From CAIWAH01 sp043755815 (GTDB lineage Bacteria > Verrucomicrobiota > Verrucomicrobiia > Limisphaerales > UBA9464): a stretch of 19,269 bases of DNA. The position numbers were made by a program, and so were the translations under genes. The stretch spans positions 1-19,269 of the forward strand of contig JAYUSF010000133.1 of the NCBI GenBank assembly GCA_043755815.1. The letters run 5' to 3'. The notes under the pieces were generated by a model, which saw nothing but the letters and a program-made list of their open reading frames with translations, was not told where the DNA came from and did not search any database. Numbering within the stretch: position 1 is the stretch's first letter; each line of letters opens with the position of its first letter. Shown here one piece after another: positions 6,969 through 14,122 of this stretch.

Positions 6969-8021
6969 GTGTCGCCGCTGGAACTCCGATTCGTCAACGG
7001 TGGGGTGCATCTTCCCCGGCTCCAGCTCTGGCTGGACGCCCACGAACGCATCGGCCCCGGCGAGTCGGTGTTCGTCTCCCACGCTCATAGCGATCACACG
7101 GGACGTCACGCCCGGGTGCTGTTTTCGGCGCCGACCCAGCACCTCATGCGGGCCCGGGTTTCCGGCAAGCGCGAGGAGTTCGCGCTTCCGTTCGGTCAGC
7201 GGTTTTCGCTCGGCGCCCTGACCGGCACCGCCAGCGCTGGCGACGCCTACCTGACCCTGCTGCCCGCCGGCCACATTTTCGGCTCCGCCATGTCGCTGCT
7301 CGAAGCCGGCGGCGAGTCGCTGCTCTACACCGGCGACTTCAAACTGCGGGCCAGTCTCAGCGCCGAACTCTGCCAACCGCACCGTGCCGACTTGCTGATC
7401 ATGGAAACCACCTTCGGCCGGCCGGCGTATGTTTTCCCACCGACGGAAGAGGTGATCGCCCGGATGCTGACCTTCTGTCGCGATACGCTGGCGCAGCGCA
7501 AGATCCCGGTGTTGCTCGGCTATTCGCTAGGCAAGTCCCAGGAAATTCTCCTCGGTCTAAAGGACGCCGGCCTGCCGGTGATGTTGCATGCGCAAGCCGC
7601 CAAGCTGACCCGGATCTACGAATCGTTCGGCCTGGTCTTCCCCGCTTGGCGCGAACTCGATGAAACCGCCGTGACCGGTCACGTCGTCATTGCTCCATCG
7701 GGCACCCCTGCGACGGCACTGCGTCACCGGCTGGCCGATTGCCGCCTCGCTGTCCTGACCGGTTGGGCCCTGGAATCCGGCGCCCGCTTCCGGTATCGGG
7801 CCGACGCCGCCTTTCCCCTGAGCGATCACGCCGATTTCCCTGACCTCGTCGAATTCGTGCGCCGGGTCAATCCGCGAAAGGTCCTCACCGTCCACGGCTT
7901 CGCCGAAGACTTCGCCACGCACCTCCGCGGCCTGGGCATTGACGCCCAACCATTGGACACGCGCCCGCAGATGGAGCTGGGGCTGGCCTTCGAACTCGGC
8001 CGCCGGAGACCCGGCGTTTAA
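6969..8021 (+). CDS. Metallo-beta-lactamase/beta-CASP nuclease (CPSF- and ligase-associated exonuclease-like)
   Basis: This 350-residue protein has a metallo-beta-lactamase fold of the RNA/DNA-processing type. The zinc motif HxHxDH is seen as SHAHSDHTG (His38, His40, Asp42, His43), with His102 in LLPAGHIFGS, Asp123 in LLYTGDFK, and the C-terminal LSDHADF (His287) and VLTVHG (His309). The middle part (VLLGYSLGKSQEILLGLKDAGLPVMLHAQAAKLTRIYESFG) looks like a beta-CASP insert. The overall layout resembles the putative exonuclease usually encoded with an ATP-dependent DNA ligase and a DEXH helicase, or archaeal-type mRNA 3'-processing factors. No ligase or helicase is in this window. The start is GTG 6969, giving the usual short lead into the fold. 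The stop codon overlaps that of the convergent acetyltransferase gene (shared TTAA at 8018-8021). Confidence 0.82.
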   Translation: MSPLELRFVNGGVHLPRLQLWLDAHERIGPGESVFVSHAHSDHTGRHARVLFSAPTQHLMRARVSGKREEFALPFGQRFSLGALTGTASAGDAYLTLLPAGHIFGSAMSLLEAGGESLLYTGDFKLRASLSAELCQPHRADLLIMETTFGRPAYVFPPTEEVIARMLTFCRDTLAQRKIPVLLGYSLGKSQEILLGLKDAGLPVMLHAQAAKLTRIYESFGLVFPAWRELDETAVTGHVVIAPSGTPATALRHRLADCRLAVLTGWALESGARFRYRADAAFPLSDHADFPDLVEFVRRVNPRKVLTVHGFAEDFATHLRGLGIDAQPLDTRPQMELGLAFELGRRRPGV

Positions 8022-8560
8022 GCCGGACCGGGCAGCAGCGAAAACATCACCGCGTCACGCGGCGTGCCGTGGATGTGCAGGCGGTGGCGCAAGAGGCCTT
8101 CCCGCGCCGCCCCCAGCTTTTCCGCGACCCGCAGGCTGGCGAGGTTGGCGGGTTCGACGAGGATTTCGAGCCGTTGCAGCCGCAGGTCTTCAAAGGCGAA
8201 CTGGATCAGCAACCGAGATATGGCGACCGCCAAGCCCCGGCCGCGTTCGCGGGTGCGGACGAAATAGCCCAGGTTGCCCAAGCGATGCTGGCGGTTGAAG
8301 TGCCCGAGAGCGCCGCCGCCCAGCAGCCGGCCCCCGGCCGCATCCACCGCAACGAAGCCAAAGCCGTCTCCGGTGTCCCACTGGCCCAGCCGCTCGGCGA
8401 TGAACTGTTCCGCTCCGGGGAGATCGGTGACCGAGTCGGTCCACATCATCCGCGGACCGATGTCGGCGGCGGATTCCTGCGCCAATTCCAGCAGTGCCGC
8501 GGCATCGTCACGGCGCCAACGCCGGAGGCTCAATGGGCCATCGGTGAGCGAGGTGCGCAT
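8018..8560 (-). CDS. GNAT-family N-acetyltransferase (RimJ/RimL-like)
   Basis: This 180-residue acetyltransferase of the Acetyltransf_3/RimJ-RimL group transfers acetyl from acetyl-CoA to an amine, such as a protein N-terminus or small molecule. Visible features are the N-terminal LSLRRWRRDDAAALLELAQ, the strand LGNLGYFVRTRERGRGLAVAISRLLIQFAFEDL, which holds an acetyl-CoA loop of R/GxGxx type (RERGRGLA), and the closing LEILVEPANLASLRVAEKLGAAREGLLRHR, typical of this subgroup. The start is ATG 8560. The gene lies 24 bp downstream of the TlpA-like gene on the same strand, so they are probably co-transcribed, though no functional link is obvious. Its stop overlaps the stop of the nuclease gene on the other strand. 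Confidence 0.88.
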   Translation of the reverse strand: MRTSLTDGPLSLRRWRRDDAAALLELAQESAADIGPRMMWTDSVTDLPGAEQFIAERLGQWDTGDGFGFVAVDAAGGRLLGGGALGHFNRQHRLGNLGYFVRTRERGRGLAVAISRLLIQFAFEDLRLQRLEILVEPANLASLRVAEKLGAAREGLLRHRLHIHGTPRDAVMFSLLPGPA

Positions 8561-8584
8561 GGTTCCACACCCGGCCGGGCCGGC

Positions 8585-9727
8585 TCAGTTCTCCGCGAGC
8601 AGCTTCTCCACCTTCTCGGTGAGATTCGCGCGGCCTTCGAGATCGCGCAAGTTGCCCTGCTTGTCCACCAGCCACATGGACGGCACCCCAGTGATACCGA
8701 ACTCCTTGCCAAACTTGTTGTCCCAGCGCAGGCCGTCGAAATATTGGACCCAAGGCATCTTCTTTTTCTTGGTGAAGCTCGTCAGGGCGTCCTTGTCGGC
8801 GTCAAAGCTGATGCCCACGATCTCAAAGCCCTTGGGATTCAGCCGCTCGTAGGCCGCCACGACATTGGGCACTTCCGCCACACAGGGGCCGCACCAGGTG
8901 GCCCAGAAGTCGATCAGGACAACCTTCCCCTTCAACTCGCCGAGATCGACCTTGCGGCCATCCACGGCGGTAAACTTCAGGTCAACCGGCCGGCCAATCC
9001 GGTCGAACTTCTTCTTCAGCGTGAGCGCGTATTTCTTCACGTCCGCCGGCGCCTTCTCGGCGGCGACAATCTCGTCGATGAGTTCCTTGGCCTTGCTGCC
9101 GCCGCGCAGTTCGGCAATCTCCATCATTGAACCGAACACCTCGCCTCGGTCAGGAAACTCGGTCCGCAGCGCGCGCAGGCTCTTTTCAAAGTCGTCCAAC
9201 ACCGCCTCCATGCCGCTCCCTTGGAGTTTCTTCGCCTGGATCACCGCGGCCTGCATCTTTTGCTCAAAGGGTCCCGCGACCGGAGCCGCGGCGGCGGCGC
9301 TGGCGGCTTCCGCCGGACCCCCGCCCAGTTCCTGCAGCTCGGCCTGCCGGCTTTCAACTCCCAGTTGGACCGCGGCTTGCAGCATCTCGCGCTGAATCGC
9401 CTTGGCCTGCTCGGCCTGCTTGTGGTCTTTGAAACGCGCCTGAAATTCCTTGGCTTTGTCCGCCGCGGTGGCCGCGGATTCACCCATCTTCTTCCGGAAG
9501 GCGGCCATTTCATCGTCGGTCGGCTTCTTCTGGTTCCACTCGGCGGGCGCCATCGGCGGGCGCGTGGAATCGACCAGATCTTTCCAGGCCTTTTCCGCGT
9601 CATCGGGAAGCAGGTTCTTGTTGGCGCCGGCCGCCCCGCCGGCGGGTTGGGCTTTGTCCGCCGCCTGGAGGCAGCCGACGGATAGCGCGGCGGCCAAGGC
9701 CCACAGAGAAAGGTGATTCCGACTCAT
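8585..9727 (-). CDS. TlpA-like thiol-disulfide oxidoreductase with long helical N-terminal region
   Basis: This 380-residue exported protein has a C-terminal TlpA/ResA-type thioredoxin domain (~245-380). It carries CGPC in FWATWCGPCVAEVP (Cys279, Cys282), the cis-proline at GVPSMW (~347-352), and the AVDGRKVDLGELKGKVVLIDFWA lead-in of the AhpC-TSA/Redoxin family. The N-terminus (MSRNHLSLWALAAALSVGCLQA) is a signal peptide. Cys19 in SVGC could be lipidated, though the lipobox is imperfect, or cleavage may follow LQA. Residues ~40-240 are charged, Ala/Lys/Glu-rich and predicted helical, longer than in a plain TlpA. The likely role is extracytoplasmic disulfide reduction or cytochrome maturation. 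I chose ATG 9727 because the extension to 9889 precedes the signal peptide and looks like a shadow. Confidence 0.88.
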   Translation of the reverse strand: MSRNHLSLWALAAALSVGCLQAADKAQPAGGAAGANKNLLPDDAEKAWKDLVDSTRPPMAPAEWNQKKPTDDEMAAFRKKMGESAATAADKAKEFQARFKDHKQAEQAKAIQREMLQAAVQLGVESRQAELQELGGGPAEAASAAAAAPVAGPFEQKMQAAVIQAKKLQGSGMEAVLDDFEKSLRALRTEFPDRGEVFGSMMEIAELRGGSKAKELIDEIVAAEKAPADVKKYALTLKKKFDRIGRPVDLKFTAVDGRKVDLGELKGKVVLIDFWATWCGPCVAEVPNVVAAYERLNPKGFEIVGISFDADKDALTSFTKKKKMPWVQYFDGLRWDNKFGKEFGITGVPSMWLVDKQGNLRDLEGRANLTEKVEKLLAEN

Positions 9728-9902
9728 ACGGCGGGAAGCTGGCGGGCGAACCTGCCTTTGCCAACGGAATCTTTGGAGAGGCTCTGCCCTCGCCGGCGCC
9801 AGCAAATTCGCCCTTTGCGAGCCCGGTGCCGCGGGTAACCTTGTGGTCGAAGGCAGCTTGAATCGGTTCCGCGATTTGGGCGTCGGCATTGTCTCTGTTC
9901 CG

Positions 9903-11357
9903 ATGAACCATCACGACTTTCAACCCGAGCACCTGGCGCTGACCCGCCGGGAGTTTCTCAGCCGCTGCGGCATGGGCATGGGCGCGCTCGGTCTCGCGTC
10001 GGTGCTGGGTTCCGCGGCCGGCTTCACCGCCCGGGCCACCGAAGGCGGCGCCATGATGAGCGCCCTCGGACCGAAGGCGCCGCAGTTTCCCGGCCGGGCC
10101 AAACGCGTCATCCATCTGTTCATGAACGGCGGCCCGTCGCACGTGGACACGTTCGACCGCAAGCCGTCGCTGGAGAAGTATCACGGCAAGGCGATCCCGG
10201 TTCACTTCGCCACCGAGCGCAAGACCGGCGCCGCTTTCCAGTCGCCATTCAAATGGCAGCGCTATGGCCAGTGCGGACTCGAGGTGAGCGAACTCTTCCA
10301 CCACACGGCCCAGCATGCCGACGACCTGTGCGTCGTTCGTTCGATGCAGGCGGATGTGCCCAATCATGAGCCGTCGCTGCTCCTGATGAACTGCGGCGAG
10401 GCCCGGTTGCCCCGCCCCAGCTTCGGCTCCTGGGTGACCTACGGGCTCGGCACGGAAAACCAGAACCTGCCCGGATTCATCGCGATGTGTCCCGGCGGTT
10501 ATCCGATCCAGGAATCCCAAAACTGGCAGAGCGCCTTCCTGCCTGGCGTCTTTCAGGGCACCTACATCAACACCGAGCACACCCAGCTCGAAAAGCTGAT
10601 CGAAAACATCACGAACCACTACACGGCCCGACCCCAGCAGCGGGCCCAGCTGGACCTGCTCCAACAGCTCAACGAACGTCACCGACAGGCGCGGGCGGCC
10701 GACGCCCAGCTTGAAGCCCGGATCCAGAGCTTCGAGCTCGCCTACCGGATGCAGAGTGACGCCGCCGACGCGTTCGACATCAGCCGCGAGCCCGAATACA
10801 TCCGCCAACGCTACGGCGAAGGGACCCAGGCGCGGCAGATCCTCATTGCCCGCCGCCTGGTCGAGCGCGGCGTGCGCTTCGTCCAGATCTGGCACGGCTC
10901 TGGCCAGCCATGGGACAATCATGATGACATTGAGGAGGGCCACCGTCGCCTGGCGGGCCAGTGCGACCGTGCCATCGGCGCCCTGCTCACCGACCTGAAG
11001 GAGCGCGGCATGTTGGAGGACACGCTGGTGATCTGGGGAGGTGAATTCGGTCGGACGCCAACGGTGGAACTCCCCACCCCGGGTTCAAATGCCGGCAAAC
11101 AGAACGGCCGCGACCATAACAACCATGGCTTCACCATGTGGCTGGCCGGCGGTGGCGTGCGGGGAGGGACGGTTTACGGCGCCACGGATGAGTTCGGCTT
11201 CGGCGCCTTGGAGAACAAGGTCCATGTGCACGACCTTCACGCCACGATCCTGGAACTGCTCGGTTTCAACCACGAGAAGTTCACCTTCCGCAACGCCGGG
11301 CGCGACTACCGGTTGACGGACGTGTCGGGCAATGTGGTCAAGGCGTTGCTGGCCTGA
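9903..11357 (+). CDS. DUF1501 protein (twin-arginine exported, alkaline-phosphatase/sulfatase fold)
   Basis: This 484-residue DUF1501 protein belongs to a family that is very numerous in Planctomycetes and Verrucomicrobia and is distantly related to sulfatases and alkaline phosphatases. The N-terminus carries a Tat signal (LTRREFLSRCGMGMGALGLASVLGSAAG; Arg15-Arg16), implying export of the folded protein. Conserved landmarks are AKRVIHLFMNGGPSHVDTFDRKP (~66-88), GSWVTYGLGTENQNLPGFI, IWGGEFGRTPTVE (~377-389), and GRDHNNHGFTMWLAGGGVRGG (~400-420), whose His/Asp residues are putative metal ligands. The start is ATG 9903, placing the RR motif 14 residues in. It is normally paired with a DUF1549/DUF1553 gene. 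Here the nearest one starts 5.5 kb away, at 16891. The biochemical function of the family is unproven. Confidence 0.92.
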   Translation: MNHHDFQPEHLALTRREFLSRCGMGMGALGLASVLGSAAGFTARATEGGAMMSALGPKAPQFPGRAKRVIHLFMNGGPSHVDTFDRKPSLEKYHGKAIPVHFATERKTGAAFQSPFKWQRYGQCGLEVSELFHHTAQHADDLCVVRSMQADVPNHEPSLLLMNCGEARLPRPSFGSWVTYGLGTENQNLPGFIAMCPGGYPIQESQNWQSAFLPGVFQGTYINTEHTQLEKLIENITNHYTARPQQRAQLDLLQQLNERHRQARAADAQLEARIQSFELAYRMQSDAADAFDISREPEYIRQRYGEGTQARQILIARRLVERGVRFVQIWHGSGQPWDNHDDIEEGHRRLAGQCDRAIGALLTDLKERGMLEDTLVIWGGEFGRTPTVELPTPGSNAGKQNGRDHNNHGFTMWLAGGGVRGGTVYGATDEFGFGALENKVHVHDLHATILELLGFNHEKFTFRNAGRDYRLTDVSGNVVKALLA

Positions 11358-11388
11358 GTCCGGCCAGTGCCATCCCCAAAAGGCAGAA

Positions 11389-11410
11389 ACGGCGGGGAGA
11401 TTCCCGCCGT
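11389..11410 (-). terminator. Hairpin terminator after the metallophosphoesterase gene
   Basis: ACGGCGGG (11389-11396) and CCCGCCGT (11403-11410) form a perfect 8-bp GC-rich stem with a 6-nt loop, in the 77-bp gap between convergent genes. Read on the minus strand, the stem is followed by TTTCTGCCTTTT, a passable T-rich tail. It therefore best serves the minus-strand run ending at 11435. On the plus strand no T-tract follows, but the hairpin may also end DUF1501 transcripts. Confidence 0.6.
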
Positions 11411-11434
11411 CGTCGCCTGAAATCCGGATTGAGC

Positions 11435-12160
11435 CTAGCGGCCGACCGCCAGGCGATCTGCCAGCCGCGGGGGCAGACCCGCATCGCGGATCTTTTTTTG
11501 AGCCGCGGCGATGTCGTAGTCGAGCCGGCGGAGTTCAATGGTCTGGGCCGGCATGTCATAAACGACATACGCCGCCTTCGGATTGCCATCGCGGGGCTGG
11601 CCGACGCTGCCCACGTTGACGAAATATTTTTTGCCCGGTTCGACGCGGAACTTGGAATAGGTTCCCCCGCGAACCCCAGTGTCGCGGATGAAGGCGACCG
11701 GGACGTGCGTGTGACCGAAGAAACAGACCTGCGTGTTCTGGTAGGTGAAGCTGGCGGCTGCTTCCAGCTTCTCAAAGACATAGCCCCACCGCTGCGGCGC
11801 ATCGAGGGTGGCGTGGACGACCGAGAAGTTGGCCACCAGCCGGAAATATTTCAGTTCGCGCAGCCATTTGCGGTCCTCCTCGGTCAGTTGCGCCCGGCTC
11901 CAGTTCACCGCCTCGGCGGCGGCGTCATTGAAGCCCTCGGGAGACTCGTCGCTGCCGATATATTCGTCGTGGTTGCCCTTCACGACCGGGATGTTCATGC
12001 CGCGGACGATGTCCAGGCACTCCTTGGGGTTGGCGCCATAGCCCACGACATCGCCGAGGCAGACGATGTGGGTGCATTGCTGCTGCTTGATGTCTTCCAG
12101 CACCACCTGGAACGCGTCCAGGTTGGCGTGAATGTCGGCTATGATCGCGTATCGGTTCAT
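11435..12160 (-). CDS. Metallophosphoesterase (calcineurin-like, YfcE/serine-threonine phosphatase type)
   Basis: This 241-residue cytoplasmic dinuclear-metal phosphoesterase has the full calcineurin-like motif set: DIH (Asp9, His11), GDVVGYG (Asp37), GNHDEY (Asn63, His64), VVHATLD (~110-116) and GHTHVPV (~139-145). The fold is a compact single domain of the Metallophos_2 type found in many small bacterial phosphatases and phosphodiesterases. The substrate cannot be deduced. I chose ATG 12160 (MNRYAIIADIHANLDAF) because the metal-binding strand begins at once. The alternative start at 12196 would overlap the acylphosphatase gene. The acylphosphatase stop (12165) is only 4 bp upstream, so the two are clearly an operon and probably translationally coupled. 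A hairpin terminator follows 25 bp after the stop. Confidence 0.9.
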   Translation of the reverse strand: MNRYAIIADIHANLDAFQVVLEDIKQQQCTHIVCLGDVVGYGANPKECLDIVRGMNIPVVKGNHDEYIGSDESPEGFNDAAAEAVNWSRAQLTEEDRKWLRELKYFRLVANFSVVHATLDAPQRWGYVFEKLEAAASFTYQNTQVCFFGHTHVPVAFIRDTGVRGGTYSKFRVEPGKKYFVNVGSVGQPRDGNPKAAYVVYDMPAQTIELRRLDYDIAAAQKKIRDAGLPPRLADRLAVGR

Positions 12161-12164
12161 CCCA

Positions 12165-12443
12165 TCACGGAACGATCGCGAAGCCACGGAATTCACCGTT
12201 TGCTTCGGACCATACTTCCATTTCGTCTCTGATTAACGGCCCCAATCCTGACTCGCGGACCGCACTTCGGAATTCACGCAGTTCCACGTCTTCGCCCTCC
12301 GCCACCAACTCCACGCGGCCATCGCTCAGGTTACGCACGCAGCCGGTCACCTCAAAACCGGTGGCCACCTGCCTCGCCTGATAGCGAAAACCCACTCCCT
12401 GCACCTGCCCGGAGTAGAAAACCTGCATTCGGCGACGCTTCAT
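12165..12443 (-). CDS. acyP: Acylphosphatase
   Basis: This 92-residue acylphosphatase hydrolyses carboxyl-phosphate bonds such as acetyl phosphate or 1,3-bisphosphoglycerate in the cytoplasm. Both active-site elements are intact: the phosphate loop VQGVGFR with catalytic Arg20, and Asn38 in VRNLSDGRVELVAEG. The length equals the usual single-domain size. The start is ATG 12443 (MKRRRMQVFYSG), with the first beta strand directly after it. It lies 4 bp upstream of the metallophosphoesterase gene, forming a two-gene phosphate-ester unit. A 176-bp gap separates it from the MnmC-like gene upstream, so it may have its own promoter. Confidence 0.93.
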   Translation of the reverse strand: MKRRRMQVFYSGQVQGVGFRYQARQVATGFEVTGCVRNLSDGRVELVAEGEDVELREFRSAVRESGLGPLIRDEMEVWSEANGEFRGFAIVP

Positions 12444-12619
12444 GCACTAATTCCGAAACTCCCGATATCCACCCGGAACCGGAAACCGCGAACAAGCGGC
12501 GGACTTAGCCATATCCGTGCCGAGTGAGGCAACGGTTTTGTTCCGCCGAATCCGGGAAGTTTCCCTGGGGATCAAACTGCCTGCGGGAGCCTGCTTTTTC
12601 CACCCGATCATCCGGGGAT
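12444..12619. other. Intergenic gap upstream of acyP
   Basis: This 176-bp non-coding stretch holds short GC hairpins, for example CCCG-N6-CGGG close to the end of the MnmC-like gene. I see no T-tract terminator and no convincing promoter. Open frames crossing it are low-complexity shadows. Confidence 0.4.
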
Positions 12620-13480
12620 TCACCGCCTGTCCGGCAGAAACTGACTGTGCGCCCGCAGCTTCTCCCATTGGGCAGGGGAAAGGGGGGCCTGCCGGTAAGT
12701 TGCCTGGTGCAATGGTTCGGCACTGGTGGAACGGCGCACCCGCTCCAGCCAGCCAACCCGAAGCGGGTCATCCAGCAACTCGAGCCGGGTGGCGGCGATC
12801 GTGGTTTCCTCCTTTTCACCCGTGGCGTGCCCGGCACCGACAAACCAACCCGCCAACAGCAAGGTCGTCCGCAATATCGTGGCCCGGGAATAAGTCGCGA
12901 GGGAGCAATCCCCGGTGCCGGCCAGGTCCCGCAGCCGTTGGAAGAGCGGCAGGGTCCACATGGCCGGGTTGCGGGCCGGGGAATAGGCATCAAACAGGAT
13001 CGCCCGTGGCGGCGCCCAACTCCCCGCGGCCGGTTCCGCCAGCAAAGCAGGGAAGTCGCCGAGGCGGGTTTCCCATCGCACTTCCGTCAGGCCGCTTCGG
13101 AATTGCACCGCGCCTCCCGCCAGAAGTTCCCCGATCGGCGTTTCGAATCCAGTCACAAAACCGAGCTTCTCCGCGCCTCCGAGGGCAAAACGGAGGGGTT
13201 CGAGCGTGTGATCAAAGCTCACCACCCGGAGCCGGCCCGGCAGGTGCGCCAGCGCCCGCAACACCGTGAGCACGTTGGCCGCCGCACCCAAGCCCACGTC
13301 CCAGATCACGAATTCGCCGTCCGCCGCCGCAAACCGCCTCGCCAACTGCAACTGTTGGACGTAAAGCGCCTCGGCCTCGGCCACCGGCCCGATCACCGGG
13401 TGAAACGTCTCCCCCTCGGCCACGGAGCGGACGCTCCAGGTGCCGTTCTTGAGCTGAACAAGTTCGTAGGCGCCGGACAT
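12620..13480 (-). CDS. MnmC-like tRNA 5-methylaminomethyl-2-thiouridine methyltransferase (DUF752/Methyltransf_30)
   Basis: This 286-residue protein matches the methyltransferase part of MnmC (DUF752 family), which methylates the wobble uridine side chain of certain tRNAs with SAM. Visible landmarks are the FHPVIGPVAEAEALYVQQLQL lead (cf. the family's H-x2-GA-x3E-x-Y-V pattern), the SAM-binding strand FVIWDVGLGAAANVLTVL (~57-74), VVSFDHTLEPLRFAL (~86-100), and the family's strongest segment, AILFDAYSPARNPAMWTLPLFQRLRDL (~160-186). This is followed by ATYSRATILRTTLLLAGWFVGAG. The C-terminal FAD-dependent MnmC domain is absent, so it is a stand-alone methyltransferase like those of many non-enterobacteria. 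The start is ATG 13480. It lies 65 bp downstream of the DUF456 gene on the same strand. Confidence 0.82.
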   Translation of the reverse strand: MSGAYELVQLKNGTWSVRSVAEGETFHPVIGPVAEAEALYVQQLQLARRFAAADGEFVIWDVGLGAAANVLTVLRALAHLPGRLRVVSFDHTLEPLRFALGGAEKLGFVTGFETPIGELLAGGAVQFRSGLTEVRWETRLGDFPALLAEPAAGSWAPPRAILFDAYSPARNPAMWTLPLFQRLRDLAGTGDCSLATYSRATILRTTLLLAGWFVGAGHATGEKEETTIAATRLELLDDPLRVGWLERVRRSTSAEPLHQATYRQAPLSPAQWEKLRAHSQFLPDRR

Positions 13481-13545
13481 GGGGCGCGGAGACTCTTGGT
13501 TCAGCCGGGGAAGTTCAAAGGGAGTTTTACCGTCTCAAACTGAGC

Positions 13546-14061
13546 TCAACCCGCTGAAACCAGCCGACCCCACAGGACGTTGAAGACAAACAGTCCGATC
13601 ATGCCGAGGCAGCAGGCGACCTTGCCGATGGTTCCCGCCACCACGCCGATGGCGGCGCCCACGCCGGCCTTGCCGGCCTCCTTCCATTCGCGGCCACCCA
13701 GCATTTCCGCCAGCATTGCGCCCACCAGCGGAAACAGCAGCAGCCCTAACGGCGGCCACAGGAGTCCCAACATCGCACCCAAAACGGCACCCACCATGCC
13801 GCGCCAGGTCGCGCCGAGCTTCTTGGCGCCGTAGGTCGTCGCGAGGAAGTCCATGAGCATGGAAAAGGCGGCGAGGACACCGAGCAGCACCACCACCAGC
13901 CACGAAGCGCCCAGGTCGCCAAAGTAGAGCTTGTGCCCCAGCGCCGCGGTGAACACGACCGGCGCGCCGGGCAGCGCCGGCAGGACCGCACCCACCAACC
14001 CCACGAGCATCACCAGCAGCGTCAGCCCCAGCCCCAGGATTTCGGTCGCACTCATGGTCAT
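13546..14061 (-). CDS. DUF456 family membrane protein
   Basis: This 171-residue very hydrophobic protein matches DUF456. Typical features are the first helix LGLTLLVMLVGLVGAVLPALPGAPVVF (~9-35), with the conserved LPGxPV turn, and Gly-rich helices around GATWRGMVGAVLGAMLGLLWPPLGLLLFPLVGAMLAEML (~82-120). The GxxxG-like spacing resembles small glycine-zipper inner-membrane proteins. Five or so membrane segments are likely, and the function is unknown. The start is ATG 14061, with a second ATG at 14055 also possible. The extension to 14121 is polar and not family-like. It sits between a methyltransferase-like lipoprotein gene (61 bp) and the MnmC-like gene (65 bp), all on the minus strand. The gaps are long enough for separate promoters. 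Confidence 0.85.
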   Translation of the reverse strand: MTMSATEILGLGLTLLVMLVGLVGAVLPALPGAPVVFTAALGHKLYFGDLGASWLVVVLLGVLAAFSMLMDFLATTYGAKKLGATWRGMVGAVLGAMLGLLWPPLGLLLFPLVGAMLAEMLGGREWKEAGKAGVGAAIGVVAGTIGKVACCLGMIGLFVFNVLWGRLVSAG

Positions 14062-14122
14062 GACGCTAGTTACCCGGAGCCCCGATGCAAAGTTGCCGGA
14101 ATTGCGCCGGCCGGATTCCAAC

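Noticed and set aside
9600..10943. 447-codon minus-strand open frame
   Set aside because: It is antisense to DUF1501, whose Tat signal and conserved motifs are unambiguous.
12524..13543. 339-codon plus-strand open frame
   Set aside because: It is antisense to the MnmC-like gene. The Arg/Pro/Gly-rich translation indicates a shadow.
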